A DNA stretch of 64,000 nucleotides from Mycobacterium sp. 1274761.0. GTDB lineage: Bacteria > Actinomycetota > Actinomycetes > Mycobacteriales > Mycobacteriaceae. The stretch covers positions 1 to 64,000 of the forward strand of contig NZ_LZMC01000038.1 of assembly GCF_001668615.1 (NCBI RefSeq), in the 5' to 3' direction. Shown here piece after piece: positions 26,386 through 39,666 of this stretch (position 1 is its first letter; every line of letters begins with the position of its first letter). The notes below the pieces were generated by a model. The model saw only the letters and a program-made list of their open reading frames with translations. It ran no database searches and was not told where the DNA came from. Position numbers and translations under genes: made by a program.

Positions 26386-27393
26386 TCAGCCATGTTTTGG
26401 ATGCGGCGCGTTATCGACGACCTGGCCGGCCCAATCCAACGTCCACGTCGTGGCCGGTTGGCCGTCGAGGTTCCAGAACTGCGTGGTGTTGTACATGGCG
26501 TGCACGGGCTGGCCCGCCCCGCCGGCGAGCACCTCCAGTGTCTTGGGCAGGTTGGCGATCGAGAACGCCTCCTCGGGCGCCGAGCAGATCAGGTCACCCG
26601 TCGCGCAGATCTCGTTGACGCGTTCGTTGAGCACACCGAAGCCACCCGCCCGCGGACCCGTCATCGTCAGCCCCATCGACGACAGCATCGGCACCTCGTG
26701 CAGCGTGATCTCTGCACCCTGGCCGGGAGGATTGGGGCCGATGTCCTGACCGACGCCGGTCTGCCTGCGGCCGTCGGCTATCAACGTCACACCGAGCACG
26801 AGGTCGGCGTCGACCGGGCCGCGCCCGTTGCCGATGTCGCTGGCGATGTCGCCGGCGATGACGGCGCCCTGCGAGAAGCCGACGAGCACATAGCTGGTCA
26901 GCGGGCAGCGGTTGTTCATGTCGGTCATTGCCTGCACGGCGGTGCGGGTGCCTTCGGCCCGGCTGTCGTTGTAGTTCATCTGGCCGTCGGCGGACAACGG
27001 ATTGTGGAACTGCGCGGTGTAGGGAACGGTGTACACCTCGACGCGGTCGTTGCCGAACTGTTGACGGATCGGGTTGGTCACGTTGAGCAGCAACGCGATC
27101 GGGAACTGTGTCGGGTTGAGCGGGTCGAGCGCCACCGACGACTCCCACGTGCCAGGGATAGACACCAACTGAACGTCGGGGCAGCTGGCGTCCTGGAACT
27201 CCGGACGCGGCTTGCCCGTCGTCGGCCCGCCCGTGGGTGGCACGCCGGTGGGTGGCACCGCATTCTCCGACTTCTCGGGCTGACGGATCATCACCCACAC
27301 GACCACGACGACGAGCGCGACGACGAGCGCTATCGCCCCCGCAGCGATGAGCGCGAGGATCCGGTGGCGCTTGCGCCGACTATTGACTGGCAT
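26386..27393 (-). CDS. Cutinase-like serine esterase Culp6 (Rv3802c homologue)
   Basis: A 335-residue cell-wall lipid esterase of the cutinase family. A membrane anchor follows a basic N-terminus (residues 11-36, rich in Val/Ala), then a Pro/Gly-rich linker, then the alpha/beta hydrolase domain. The nucleophile is Ser174 in [11 protein letters not shown]; Asp and His partners are expected near the C-terminus, where [11 protein letters not shown] and [10 protein letters not shown] occur. M. tuberculosis Rv3802c has phospholipase A and thioesterase activity, and its gene neighbours the mycolate operon, as here. A small lipoprotein gene lies 40 bases upstream in the same direction. Confidence 0.9.
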   Translation of the reverse strand: MPVNSRRKRHRILALIAAGAIALVVALVVVVVWVMIRQPEKSENAVPPTGVPPTGGPTTGKPRPEFQDASCPDVQLVSIPGTWESSVALDPLNPTQFPIALLLNVTNPIRQQFGNDRVEVYTVPYTAQFHNPLSADGQMNYNDSRAEGTRTAVQAMTDMNNRCPLTSYVLVGFSQGAVIAGDIASDIGNGRGPVDADLVLGVTLIADGRRQTGVGQDIGPNPPGQGAEITLHEVPMLSSMGLTMTGPRAGGFGVLNERVNEICATGDLICSAPEEAFSIANLPKTLEVLAGGAGQPVHAMYNTTQFWNLDGQPATTWTLDWAGQVVDNAPHPKHG

Positions 27394-27433
27394 GGGTGTA
27401 CTTCTGCTCCTTGCGGGCGGGGGTTGACGTGGG

Positions 27434-27922
27434 CTAGCAGAGACGCTCGGTGGCGATCTGAATGTAATCGGCGGTCAGCGCGTCGACCTGCGAGGGCGGC
27501 GGCGCGACGACGTTGAGCTGGTTGTCGTTGCGCAGATCGCTACGAACGAGCGGAGTCACGTAGTCGCGCACCGCCTGGTCGGATTGTTTGGCCGCGCGCG
27601 CCTGACAGACATACGAGCCGATGCTCAGCGCCAGCAGATCGGTCGACGGCCGCACCCCCGCGCCCCGCAGCGCATCGAGATAGGCACGCTGCTGCGGTGT
27701 CACGGTCAACGCGCCGGGCTGGCGGCCTGCGGCCTGCGGACCGACGAATTGCGGCGCTGCCCGCGTCGGCGTGGACGCCGGCGGCGGCACCGACATCGTC
27801 GGCAGCATGCCGTCCGCGGACGTGCATGCGGTGAGCACCGGCGCGACGAGTGATGTCGCTACGAATGTCGCCCCAAGGGCGCCGACCGACCACCTCGGCC
27901 AACGACGAACCCTGTGCAGCAC
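27434..27922 (-). CDS. DUF732-like lipoprotein
   Basis: A 162-residue exported protein. The N-terminus is basic, then hydrophobic, and ends in the lipobox LTAC, so Cys33 would be lipid-modified and the protein anchored to the outer face of the inner membrane. A Pro/Ala/Thr-rich spacer follows, then a compact domain with [26 protein letters not shown], the pattern of DUF732 (spaced Leu/Gly and a disulfide with the C-terminal Cys162). Function is unknown. It lies between mpt51 and culp6 on the same strand, so co-expression with surface-lipid genes is likely. Confidence 0.75.
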   Translation of the reverse strand: MLHRVRRWPRWSVGALGATFVATSLVAPVLTACTSADGMLPTMSVPPPASTPTRAAPQFVGPQAAGRQPGALTVTPQQRAYLDALRGAGVRPSTDLLALSIGSYVCQARAAKQSDQAVRDYVTPLVRSDLRNDNQLNVVAPPPSQVDALTADYIQIATERLC

Positions 27923-27944
27923 TCCTCCAAGGTACCGGCGCTCG

Positions 27945-28841
27945 TCACCTGATCGTCGTGACGAGCTCGCCGGACATCGCGGCCAGTTGCGGGCCCCATG
28001 TTCCCCAGTCGTGCTGGCCGCTCGGCGGGAAGTCGAAGTGCCCGTTGTGGCCGCCGACGGTGCGGTAGTGCTGGTAGAAGCTGCGGTTGCTGCCCTGGGC
28101 CTGGTCGCAGTAGCCGATCATGGCCGCAGGGTCGCTGCACGTCAGCGTGGTCGGGCTGAACACCCACAGCCGGGTGTTGTTGTCGGCGAGCAACTGGATG
28201 TGGACGTCGGGGTCGTGCCACTTCCAGCGGCCGAGTTGTGGCAAACCCCACATGTTGCGGATGTCGACGCCGCCGAACCGGGCGAGCCCGTCGGTGATCG
28301 CACCGTTCATAGTGGTGGCTGACGGGGTGAGGAAACCCGACAGCGAGCCGGCGTAGCGGTATCGATCGGGGTGGAAAGCCGCAAGGGCCATCGCGGCGTA
28401 ACCGCCCTGGGCGGGGCCGACGACGCCGTGCCCGTTGGGTGCAAGGCCCTTGTTGGCGGCCAGCCAGTCGGGCAACTCATCGGCCAGGAAGGTTTCCCAC
28501 TGCTTGCTGCCGTCCTGTTCCCAGTTGGTGTACATGCTCCATGCGCCACCCGCGGGAGCGGCCACCGAAATGCCCTTGCCGGCCAAGGTGTTGAACGCGC
28601 CGGCACCCACCCAGTTGCTGACGTCCGGGGCGGCGTTGAAGGCGTCGAGTAGGACGACCGCGTGCGGGCCACCGCCTTGGAAGGCGACGGGGATGTCGCG
28701 TCCCATGGCCGCCGAGGGCACCATCAGCATCTCGATGCCGTCGGCCTTGGCGACCGGCGCCGTAGCCGACCACAGGCCGGCCGCGAGCACCACGGCGAAG
28801 ACCGCTCGAATCAGTCCACTCAGCGCCTTCGTTTTCTGCAT
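27945..28841 (-). CDS. fbpD: MPT51/FbpD, non-catalytic antigen 85 paralogue
   Basis: A 298-residue secreted alpha/beta-hydrolase fold protein with a signal peptide ending around AKAD (residues 31-34). It follows the antigen 85 pattern (MLMVPSAAMGRDI, LLDAFNA, WETFLADELPDWLAANKG). The nucleophile elbow reads GPAQGG, so the catalytic serine is replaced by Ala144, as in M. tuberculosis MPT51, which binds fibronectin but has no mycolyltransferase activity. The terminal HxxxDWGTWGPQL segment is kept. It sits 127 bases from fbpA with a terminator-like hairpin between, so it probably has its own promoter. Confidence 0.92.
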   Translation of the reverse strand: MQKTKALSGLIRAVFAVVLAAGLWSATAPVAKADGIEMLMVPSAAMGRDIPVAFQGGGPHAVVLLDAFNAAPDVSNWVGAGAFNTLAGKGISVAAPAGGAWSMYTNWEQDGSKQWETFLADELPDWLAANKGLAPNGHGVVGPAQGGYAAMALAAFHPDRYRYAGSLSGFLTPSATTMNGAITDGLARFGGVDIRNMWGLPQLGRWKWHDPDVHIQLLADNNTRLWVFSPTTLTCSDPAAMIGYCDQAQGSNRSFYQHYRTVGGHNGHFDFPPSGQHDWGTWGPQLAAMSGELVTTIR

Positions 28842-28913
28842 CTACCCACCCTCACCAGTTGGCTGTCCCCGCGCATTGCAGTGAACCACATCGCGATGCT
28901 GCTCGGAAACCGG

Positions 28914-28949
28914 CTGACGGCGGTGACCCGTGGGGATCACCGCCGTCAG
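28914..28949 (-). terminator. Hairpin terminator downstream of fbpA
   Basis: CTGACGGCGGTGA (28914-28926) and TCACCGCCGTCAG (28937-28949) form a perfect 13-base stem with a 10-base loop, starting 20 bases after the fbpA stop. There is no U-tract, which is common for mycobacterial terminators. It would separate fbpA from fbpD. Confidence 0.75.
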
Positions 28950-28968
28950 ACGCATAGCTATCGAGTGC

Positions 28969-30048
<1,080 letters not shown>

Positions 30049-30247
30049 TCATCTATCCCATCTGTCGTATGCCGCGCCCGAGATCTCAAGACCCATTCGG
30101 CTCGGACGCCCGTGTAGTCAACCACACCTTGCTGTGATATCTCTCCTCAGCCGCTGTCGCCGCTGGTCGCCGCCCTTCGCTGTTGAGGGCTCTGACCTGC
30201 TCGGATGGTGACGGCCGTTTCGCTTATCGTCCCTTTGGAGTGACTCG

Positions 30248-32197
30248 TTACGGACCGCTGGCGGGCAGCCCGGTGTAGGCGGGCACCGACGGAGGCGGAA
30301 TCGGCAGCCCGCACCGGATGAGGTCATACATCGGCACACGGTCGATGCGGTACTTCGTGAACTGGTACGCGTGCACCAGATTCGACAGGAATCGCCGCGG
30401 GCTCATCGGGCCGCGGATCGACGTCAGCATGGCTTCGGTGCGCGGACACTTCAGCGCCGCTTCCGCCTGGGCGATCCAGTCCCGGTCCAGGTACGTCGGA
30501 ATCCAGGGCGGCTTCTTCAGGAAGGGACCTTCGGCCACCGCCCAGTCCGGAAACAGGTTCTTGTCGTGCCCGATTCGGCCGTCCTCCAGCCGCGCGGTAT
30601 GTGCGGCAAGGGGATTGGCCAGGCCGATCTGATCGATCACGCGAATGTCGAGGCCGACGTTCATGCCGACCATGCCGAGGTTGGTGAAAAACACTGTGTG
30701 CGGGCCGATGTAGGCGGCGCGCTCCTGCGGCGTCATGCCCGGCGGTGGCGGTATCGCCGGGACGACATCCCACACGTCGTAGTTACCTGAGGGCAGCAGC
30801 AGCGCGCCGTCGGGAGTGTTCTCGAGCGCGACCAGTACCGCCCGCATCCGCGGGTAGTCCAGATAGTCGGCGGCGGTCAACGGGTGGGCGTGGCCGGTGG
30901 CCTGCGAGTAGAAGCGCCGCTCGTCGACGATGCCCGTGTAGGTCACCCGGGTGGCGTCGGGTCCCATGCCCGGTGAATTGGCCGTCCACAGCGACCAGCC
31001 CACCACGGCCAGCCACAACACCGAGGTGATGCCTGCGAGCTGGTAACCGACTCCGCGGCTGAACTTTTCACCGTCGGGCAGCAGCACCGGTATCACCGCT
31101 ACCGGAGTCAGCAGGAGGAACATCGGCGTCAGCAGCACTCTGCCGTGCATGAAGTCGCCGCCCTGCCGGATCCAGTAGAGGGCCTGCAGAACGCCGCTGA
31201 ACACGAACAACACCACGACCGCCGGCGGACTGGCCACGATGCGCGCGATCCTGCCGTATCCGTACGGCACCTCGCGCCGGATCCACCAGGGCCGGCTCCG
31301 GGTGGTCACCAGGACCAACGCGAGCGCGATCAGCAGAAGGGCCGGGATCCACAGTAGGTAGGGATCGTCGAAGTTGGTGAGATAGATCCAGCCCTGGGCC
31401 CACTTGTCGCCCGAGGCGTCCTTCGCCAAAGCCGTTTGGGGAACCAGCAATCCGTAGTAGCCCATGCGGAAGATCTGGTAGGCGACGGGAAGCAGGCCGC
31501 CCGCGACGATGATCAGCACCCGGCGCCGCCAACCCCTTGCCGCGATGAGCATCATGATCAGCGCGAGGCCGCCGACCAACGCCAGTTCGGGTCGCACCAG
31601 CACCGACAGCCCCGCCACCATCGCGAGCGCGCCATCGAACCGGTTGCTGACCGCATTGGGCTGTGCCGGGTCATGCGGTGCGCGCAACGCCTGCGACCAG
31701 CAGACCATCATCCACCACAGCAGGCCGAGATAGGCCAGCACCAAACCGTTTTCGAGTCCCGAGGTGGCGAAGTCGCGTGCCGGCGGCACCGCCATGTAGA
31801 CCAGCACGCCCGCAGGCAGCAGCAGGGCGCGACGGCCCTGCAGGCTCGGTGCGTAGAGCCGGCCCGCGCCGAGCATCGCGAACACGACACCGGCGACGCT
31901 GAGCACCAGGGCCAGCCATAGGGCGATGTATTCCAGCTGCGTGGGGCCGCCGATCAAGGCGCCAACATAGTTGAGGTAGGTCCACAGCGCCGAGGTGTTG
32001 GACTCCACCCGCTCGCCCGCGTTGAACACCGGGCCGTTGCCCGCCAGCAGGTTTCGCACTGTGCGCAGCACGATCAACCCGTCGTCGGCGATCCAGCGAC
32101 GCTGCCACGCTCCCCAGGCGAACAGGGCAGCGGCCACGATCACGCTGAGCGTCAGGCTGATCCTGGCCGAGCGCTCAACCGAGGAGAACTGCGGCAC
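30248..32197 (-). CDS. aftB: Terminal beta-1,2-arabinofuranosyltransferase AftB
   Basis: A 649-residue GT-C membrane enzyme that caps arabinan with beta-1,2 arabinose, the site later mycolylated. The catalytic Asp pair lies in the first loop, RRWIADDGLIVLR. About ten hydrophobic segments follow, then a periplasmic domain with ATGHAHPLTAADYLDYPR and RIGHDKNLFPDW. The GTG at 32197 is preferred because homologues begin close to SARISLTLSV; a TTG at 32218 would add seven residues. Either start overlaps the ubiA stop, so it is the last gene of the glf-glfT2-PAP2-ubiA-aftB run. Confidence 0.93.
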   Translation of the reverse strand: MPQFSSVERSARISLTLSVIVAAALFAWGAWQRRWIADDGLIVLRTVRNLLAGNGPVFNAGERVESNTSALWTYLNYVGALIGGPTQLEYIALWLALVLSVAGVVFAMLGAGRLYAPSLQGRRALLLPAGVLVYMAVPPARDFATSGLENGLVLAYLGLLWWMMVCWSQALRAPHDPAQPNAVSNRFDGALAMVAGLSVLVRPELALVGGLALIMMLIAARGWRRRVLIIVAGGLLPVAYQIFRMGYYGLLVPQTALAKDASGDKWAQGWIYLTNFDDPYLLWIPALLLIALALVLVTTRSRPWWIRREVPYGYGRIARIVASPPAVVVLFVFSGVLQALYWIRQGGDFMHGRVLLTPMFLLLTPVAVIPVLLPDGEKFSRGVGYQLAGITSVLWLAVVGWSLWTANSPGMGPDATRVTYTGIVDERRFYSQATGHAHPLTAADYLDYPRMRAVLVALENTPDGALLLPSGNYDVWDVVPAIPPPPGMTPQERAAYIGPHTVFFTNLGMVGMNVGLDIRVIDQIGLANPLAAHTARLEDGRIGHDKNLFPDWAVAEGPFLKKPPWIPTYLDRDWIAQAEAALKCPRTEAMLTSIRGPMSPRRFLSNLVHAYQFTKYRIDRVPMYDLIRCGLPIPPPSVPAYTGLPASGP

Positions 32198-33131
32198 CAA
32201 TGGTTCCGATCCACGCAACGGCCAGCAGCTGAAGCACCCGGTCCTTCAGTGCGATCTCCTCCGGTTCCCCCGCCAGTCCCCCGTCGACGTCAACGGCGTA
32301 GCGCAGGATCGCGATTGTGAACGGGATCATCGTGATCGCATACCACGAGGCGTTCGCGCCGTCGCGTTCGAAGGCCCACAACCCGTAGCAGACCACCATC
32401 GCGGTGGCCGACAGCGTCCAGACAAACCGGAGGTAGGTCGACGTATAGCTCTCGAGCGACTTGCGGATCTTGGCGCCGGTCTTCTCGGCGAGCTGCAGTT
32501 CCGCGTAGCGCTTTCCTGCCACCATGAACAGCGAGCCGAAGGTCATGACGAGTAGAAACCATTGCGACAGCAGGATGCTCGCAGCGACACCACCGGCGAT
32601 CGCCCTGATCAGGTACGCCGAGGACACGATGCAGATGTCAAGCACGGCTTGATGTTTGAGGCCGAAGCAGTACGCGAGCTGCATCGCGATGTAGACGCCG
32701 ATCACCACGGCGAGGTTCGGCGTGGCCAGCAGCGACACCGCGAACGCCGCGGCGGCCAGCACCACCGCCGTGCAATAAGCCAGCCACGGCGGCACCACGC
32801 CCGCGGCGATGGGCCGGAACCGCTTGGTCGGGTGCGCGCGGTCGGCCTCGACGTCGCGCGCGTCGTTGACGAGGTAGATCGACGACGCGCCGAGGGAGAA
32901 CGCCACGAACGCGATCGACACCTTGACCGCGACCTCACGCCAGTCGTAGGAGACGTCGCTGCCGAGTGCGGCAACGGGCGCGATGAGCACGAGCAGGTTC
33001 TTGACCCACTGGCGCGGCCGGGCAGCCTTGATCAGGCCGGTGACGACGTTGCGGGGTGGGCCCTTGACCGGTGCCGGTTCTTCACTCATCTTTGCCGCCC
33101 TGGATGCACTGCTGTCACTTGAAATGCTCAT
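32175..33131 (-). CDS. ubiA: Decaprenyl-phosphate 5-phosphoribosyltransferase UbiA (DPPR synthase)
   Basis: A 318-residue polytopic UbiA-superfamily enzyme that joins PRPP to decaprenyl phosphate, the first committed step to decaprenyl-phospho-arabinose. The prenyl-phosphate/metal motifs are NDARDVEADRAHPTKRFRP (first Asp-rich) and AVDVDGG (second). Nine hydrophobic helices are visible. The ATG at 33131 overlaps the upstream phosphatase stop (ATGA). A second Met at residue 15 (MSEEPAP) aligns better with the M. tuberculosis start, so the first 14 Ser-rich residues are less certain. It feeds the DprE1/DprE2 enzymes at the left end of the window. Confidence 0.95.
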   Translation of the reverse strand: MSISSDSSASRAAKMSEEPAPVKGPPRNVVTGLIKAARPRQWVKNLLVLIAPVAALGSDVSYDWREVAVKVSIAFVAFSLGASSIYLVNDARDVEADRAHPTKRFRPIAAGVVPPWLAYCTAVVLAAAAFAVSLLATPNLAVVIGVYIAMQLAYCFGLKHQAVLDICIVSSAYLIRAIAGGVAASILLSQWFLLVMTFGSLFMVAGKRYAELQLAEKTGAKIRKSLESYTSTYLRFVWTLSATAMVVCYGLWAFERDGANASWYAITMIPFTIAILRYAVDVDGGLAGEPEEIALKDRVLQLLAVAWIGTIGAAVLLG

Positions 33132-33668
33132 GAGGCTCCTCCGGCCCGGCGCGCGAAATAGCCGACCGTCTTAGCGACGGCCGCGCCGACCGCCACGCCG
33201 GTGATCACGTCGCTGGGATAGTGCACGCCGAGGACCAGACGCGACAACGCCATTGGCGGGACGAGCAGCGCCGGCAGCGGCAACCCCGTCGCCCGGGACA
33301 AGAGGATCGACGCCGCGGTGGTCGACGTGGCATGCGCGGACGGGAAGCTCAGCCGGCTCGGCGTGCCGACATTGACGGCGATGCTCGGGTGGTGCGGCCG
33401 TTCCCGTCGCACCACCCGTTTGATGATGACGGCCGCCGCATGCGCGGCGAACGCGCCGAACCCGGCGGCCAGCCACGCGAGCCGGTTGCGTGGCTGCAGC
33501 AGCGCGCCGACGGCCGCGACGGCTACCCAGCCGATGCTGTGCTCGCCGAAATGCGACAGCGCGCGGGCCCCGGCGAGCACGCCGGGGCGGTCGGCCAATG
33601 CCGATTGCACAGCCACCAACGCGGCCTCTTCGCCGCTGGGCCCCCACGCGGAGCGTAGAGGAGGACTC

Positions 33669-33676
<8 letters not shown>
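33128..33676 (-). CDS. PAP2-family phosphatase, candidate DPPR phosphatase (Rv3807c homologue)
   Basis: A 182-residue membrane phosphatase of the PAP2 type. The three signature motifs are complete: KRVVRRERP, FPSAHATST and SRLVLGVHYPSD. Its place between galactan and ribosyl-lipid genes supports removal of the 5-phosphate from decaprenyl-phospho-5-phosphoribose before DprE1 acts, the role proposed for Rv3807c, though other phosphatases may share it. The ATG at 33676 overlaps the glfT2 stop by eight bases, and the stop overlaps the ubiA start by four, so all are translationally coupled. Confidence 0.9.
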
Positions 33677-36838
<3,162 letters not shown>

Positions 36839-36952
36839 TCAATGTCGCGATTCGCTCACAATTACATCTCGTCACTCTAGTCACAACTGTCACGCCCGTA
36901 CCATCGTTCACGTACCGCTCTACACGTAGTCCACATATTGAGGAGACTTCCC

Positions 36953-37900
36953 GTGCCAAACCGACGTCGACGCAGGCTCTCGACAGCCACGAGCGCAGTC
37001 GCCGCCCTGGCCGTCGTGAGTCCATTCGCCTATTCCGCCATCTCCGATATGAAGCCCGCGCCGCAGCCGCGCGAGTTCCAGTCTGCCGCCATGGTGACCG
37101 ACTTGCCCAACGAGCTGATGTCCGCGCTGTCGCAGGGCCTGTCGCAGTTTGGCATCAACCTGCCGGCCATGCCGTCGGCACTCACCGGTTCCAATGCTGC
37201 GGCGCCGACGACGCTGACCGCCCCTGGCGGCCTCACGTCGCCCATGACCTCTCCTGGGCTGGGCACCGCCACACCTGGGCTGGGTGCGACATCGCCGCTG
37301 CCCGCGGCCACCACGCCCGCCCTCGGTGCGACCAATCCGGCACTCGCCGCCGCACCGGGACTCAATGACCCGACGCTGGCCAATCCAGCGTTGACCAGTC
37401 CTGCGCCGGCACCACCGGGGGGTCCGGCGGGGATGCCCGGGTTGGCCGCTGCGCCGGCCAATCCGGCATCCAATCCGGCCCTGAGCCCCGCGTTGAGTCC
37501 GACCGGGGCGCTTCCCGGCGGTTTGACGACGCCTCCGGTCACCGGAGTCGATCCAGCGCTGGCGGCCACGACGCCGCTCTCGAACGCGGCGGGCCTGCCC
37601 AACCCGGGTGAGGTGCCGATCTCGGCGCCGATCGGCCTGGACCCCGCCGGCACCAGTCTCGGCGGCACCAGTCTCGGCGGCACCAGTCTCGGCGTCGATC
37701 CCGGTCTGGGACTGGGCGCCGCGCCTGCGGCCATCGGCGGCGGCAGCGGCGGTCTACTCAGCGATCTCAGCAGCGCCGCTCAACAGCTGGGCGCCGGCCA
37801 GGCGATCGACCTGCTCAAGGGCGTGGTGATGCCGATGATCACCTCGGCCATGAAGGCGCCTGCCGCGGCCGTGCCCGCACCGCCGCCCCCGGCCGGCTAG
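36953..37900 (+). CDS. erp: Exported repetitive protein Erp
   Basis: A 315-residue surface protein needed for full virulence in pathogenic species. The N-terminus (PNRRRRRLSTATSAVAALAVVSPFAYS) is an export signal, followed by the conserved DLPNELMSALSQGLSQFGINLPAMPS. The middle is rich in Pro, Gly, Thr, Leu and Ala with loosely repeated PGL/NPAL/TSP units, and the C-terminal domain has QAIDLLKGVVMPMI and a Pro/Ala tail. The GTG at 36953, behind GAGGAGA (36940-36946), matches the reference start. A perfect three-fold 15-base repeat lies inside the gene. It diverges from glf and ends at a long hairpin. Confidence 0.93.
   Translation: MPNRRRRRLSTATSAVAALAVVSPFAYSAISDMKPAPQPREFQSAAMVTDLPNELMSALSQGLSQFGINLPAMPSALTGSNAAAPTTLTAPGGLTSPMTSPGLGTATPGLGATSPLPAATTPALGATNPALAAAPGLNDPTLANPALTSPAPAPPGGPAGMPGLAAAPANPASNPALSPALSPTGALPGGLTTPPVTGVDPALAATTPLSNAAGLPNPGEVPISAPIGLDPAGTSLGGTSLGGTSLGVDPGLGLGAAPAAIGGGSGGLLSDLSSAAQQLGAGQAIDLLKGVVMPMITSAMKAPAAAVPAPPPPAG
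37649..37693 (+). repeat. Three perfect 15-base tandem repeats in erp
   Basis: GGCACCAGTCTCGGC occurs three times without mismatch (37649-37663, 37664-37678, 37679-37693), encoding GTSLG three times. The identity at DNA level points to recent slippage, and the copy number should vary between strains. Confidence 0.9.
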
Positions 37901-37916
37901 ACCTGTCCCCCTAGAA

Positions 37917-37953
37917 CGGCGCCGCAGAGCCCGCCACTGGCTCTGCGGCGCCG
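37917..37953 (+). terminator. Hairpin terminator after erp
   Basis: A perfect 15-base stem, CGGCGCCGCAGAGCC (37917-37931) with GGCTCTGCGGCGCCG (37939-37953), and a seven-base loop lie 17 bases after the erp stop. There is no U-tract. The stem is strong enough to act as a mycobacterial intrinsic terminator and separates erp from the amidase gene. Confidence 0.8.
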
Positions 37954-38012
37954 TCGCAGGAATACACGCATGGCACCGAGAGAACAGTGCGCAGTTCGGC
38001 CGTGTCGAAACA

Positions 38013-38040
38013 CTGGCAACAACTGACACTTACGTAACAT
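38013..38040 (+). promoter_or_regulatory. Candidate promoter of the amidase gene, leaderless
   Basis: TAACAT (38035-38040) lies six bases before the GTG start at 38047, so transcription would begin at the start codon. CTGGCA (38013-38018), 16 bases upstream, is a possible -35 box (four of six matches to TTGACA). Confidence 0.45.
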
Positions 38041-38046
38041 CGGTGC

Positions 38047-39657
38047 GTGCGCAGACACCCGATGCTCTTCACCGCTCTCGCGGGCACCGTGGTGATCCTG
38101 CCGTGGGCGCTGCCGAGCACACCGTTCGACGAGGACCGCCGCCCGCTCGCCGAACAGACACAGCTGGTGGAGCAGACGCTGACCGGCCTCGGCGGCGGCG
38201 AAACGATCCGCGAGGTCCATCAGGACACCCCATTCTCGCTCGTCGCCCTCACCGCGGCCGACCTCAGCGGCACCTCGGCGCGGGTGCGGGCGAAGAAATC
38301 CGACGGTTCGTGGGGTCCCTGGTACGAGGCCGAGAACCTCGACGGAGTCGGCGACGGCTCCTCCGCGGCGCGCGGCACCGAGCCGGTCTTCGTCGGTCTC
38401 ACCACCACCGTGCAGATCGCCGTGACGCGGCCGGGCGGCCCCACCGCATCGGCACCGCAGCAACCCGCCGAGGCGCGGCCGGCCGGGCCGGGCCTCGGCT
38501 ACGTGCCGGCCACCACCCACCAGCCGATCGGACAGAACGTCAACGCGGTCCTGATCAGCCCGCCGCAGGCACCGATCGGCGACCTGCCGCTGCCGAACGC
38601 CGTGACCCCGCCCGGTCAGCCGCCCGCCGTCATCACGCGCGCGCAGTGGGGCGCCGACGAATCGATGAAGTGCCCGAACACCGTCTATGACAACGGGGTA
38701 CGGGCCGGGATCGTGCACCACACCGCGGGCAGCAACGACTACCGGCCCGAGGACTCCGCCGCGATCGTGCGGTCGATCTACGCGTACCACACCCGCACGC
38801 TGGGCTGGTGCGACATCGCCTACAACGCGCTGGTGGACAAGTACGGGCAGGTCTTCGAAGGCCGGGCGGGCGGCATAGACAAACCCGTCGAGGGCGCCCA
38901 CACCGGCGGGTTCAACAAGGACACCTGGGGCGTGGCGATGCTCGGCAACTTCGACGTCGAACCGCCCACCCCGATCCTGCTGCGCACGGTCGGCCGACTG
39001 CTGGGCTGGCGGCTGAGTCTGGATCACGTCAACCCAAGAGGCACAGTCGTTTTGACCTCTGACGGCTCATCGTTCACCCACTTCCCCAAAGGGGCGAGCC
39101 CTACCCTGCCGTCGATCTTCACCCACCGCGATGTCGGCAACACCGAATGCCCGGGTAACGCCGCCTACGCGGCGATGGACCAAATACGCGATATCGCAGC
39201 ACGTTTCAACGAGCCGCCCGCGCCGCCGTCGTTGAAGGATCTTCTGCGCGGCGGTGCCATCCTGGCCAAGTGGGAGTCGATGGGGGGCGACAACAGCATC
39301 CTCGGTGCGCCGAGATCACCGGAGGCCGCGGGCGAATTCGACACCCGCTACGCCACATTCGAAAAGGGCGCGGTGTACTGGTCCCCGGTGAGCGGGGCCC
39401 AACCGCTGACCGGTGCGATCTACAACGCGTGGGCGTCGCTGGGCTACGAGCGCGGCGCGCTGGGCCTACCGACCAGCGGCGAGACTTCCGAGCCGCAATG
39501 GATCGTCCAGAACTTCCAGCACGGCACACTGAACTTCGACCGTGAACGCGGCACTGTGACAAGAGTTATCGACGGAGTGCCCGAGGAGCTGCCACCGCTG
39601 TCGGATGACGGGCCGCCCGTGCAGCTCGAGCGCATCAAGCCGATCGACGCGGCCTAG
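38047..39657 (+). CDS. Secreted peptidoglycan amidase with LGFP repeats (Rv3811 homologue)
   Basis: A 536-residue exported N-acetylmuramoyl-L-alanine amidase of the Amidase_2/PGRP type. It has an N-terminal signal-like segment, a beta-rich domain (residues about 50-140), then the zinc amidase domain with GIVHHTAGSNDY and THRDVGNTECPG supplying His and Cys ligands. The C-terminal 150 residues carry LGFP-like repeats (ILGAPRSPE, ALGLPTSGE, and GTLNFDRERG), which bind the cell wall in mycolata. Known also as Ami3 in M. tuberculosis (recollection). It is convergent with the HAD gene, nine bases away. No PE_PGRS gene follows, unlike in M. tuberculosis. Confidence 0.9.
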   Translation: MRRHPMLFTALAGTVVILPWALPSTPFDEDRRPLAEQTQLVEQTLTGLGGGETIREVHQDTPFSLVALTAADLSGTSARVRAKKSDGSWGPWYEAENLDGVGDGSSAARGTEPVFVGLTTTVQIAVTRPGGPTASAPQQPAEARPAGPGLGYVPATTHQPIGQNVNAVLISPPQAPIGDLPLPNAVTPPGQPPAVITRAQWGADESMKCPNTVYDNGVRAGIVHHTAGSNDYRPEDSAAIVRSIYAYHTRTLGWCDIAYNALVDKYGQVFEGRAGGIDKPVEGAHTGGFNKDTWGVAMLGNFDVEPPTPILLRTVGRLLGWRLSLDHVNPRGTVVLTSDGSSFTHFPKGASPTLPSIFTHRDVGNTECPGNAAYAAMDQIRDIAARFNEPPAPPSLKDLLRGGAILAKWESMGGDNSILGAPRSPEAAGEFDTRYATFEKGAVYWSPVSGAQPLTGAIYNAWASLGYERGALGLPTSGETSEPQWIVQNFQHGTLNFDRERGTVTRVIDGVPEELPPLSDDGPPVQLERIKPIDAA

Positions 39658-39666
39658 GCCCGATTC

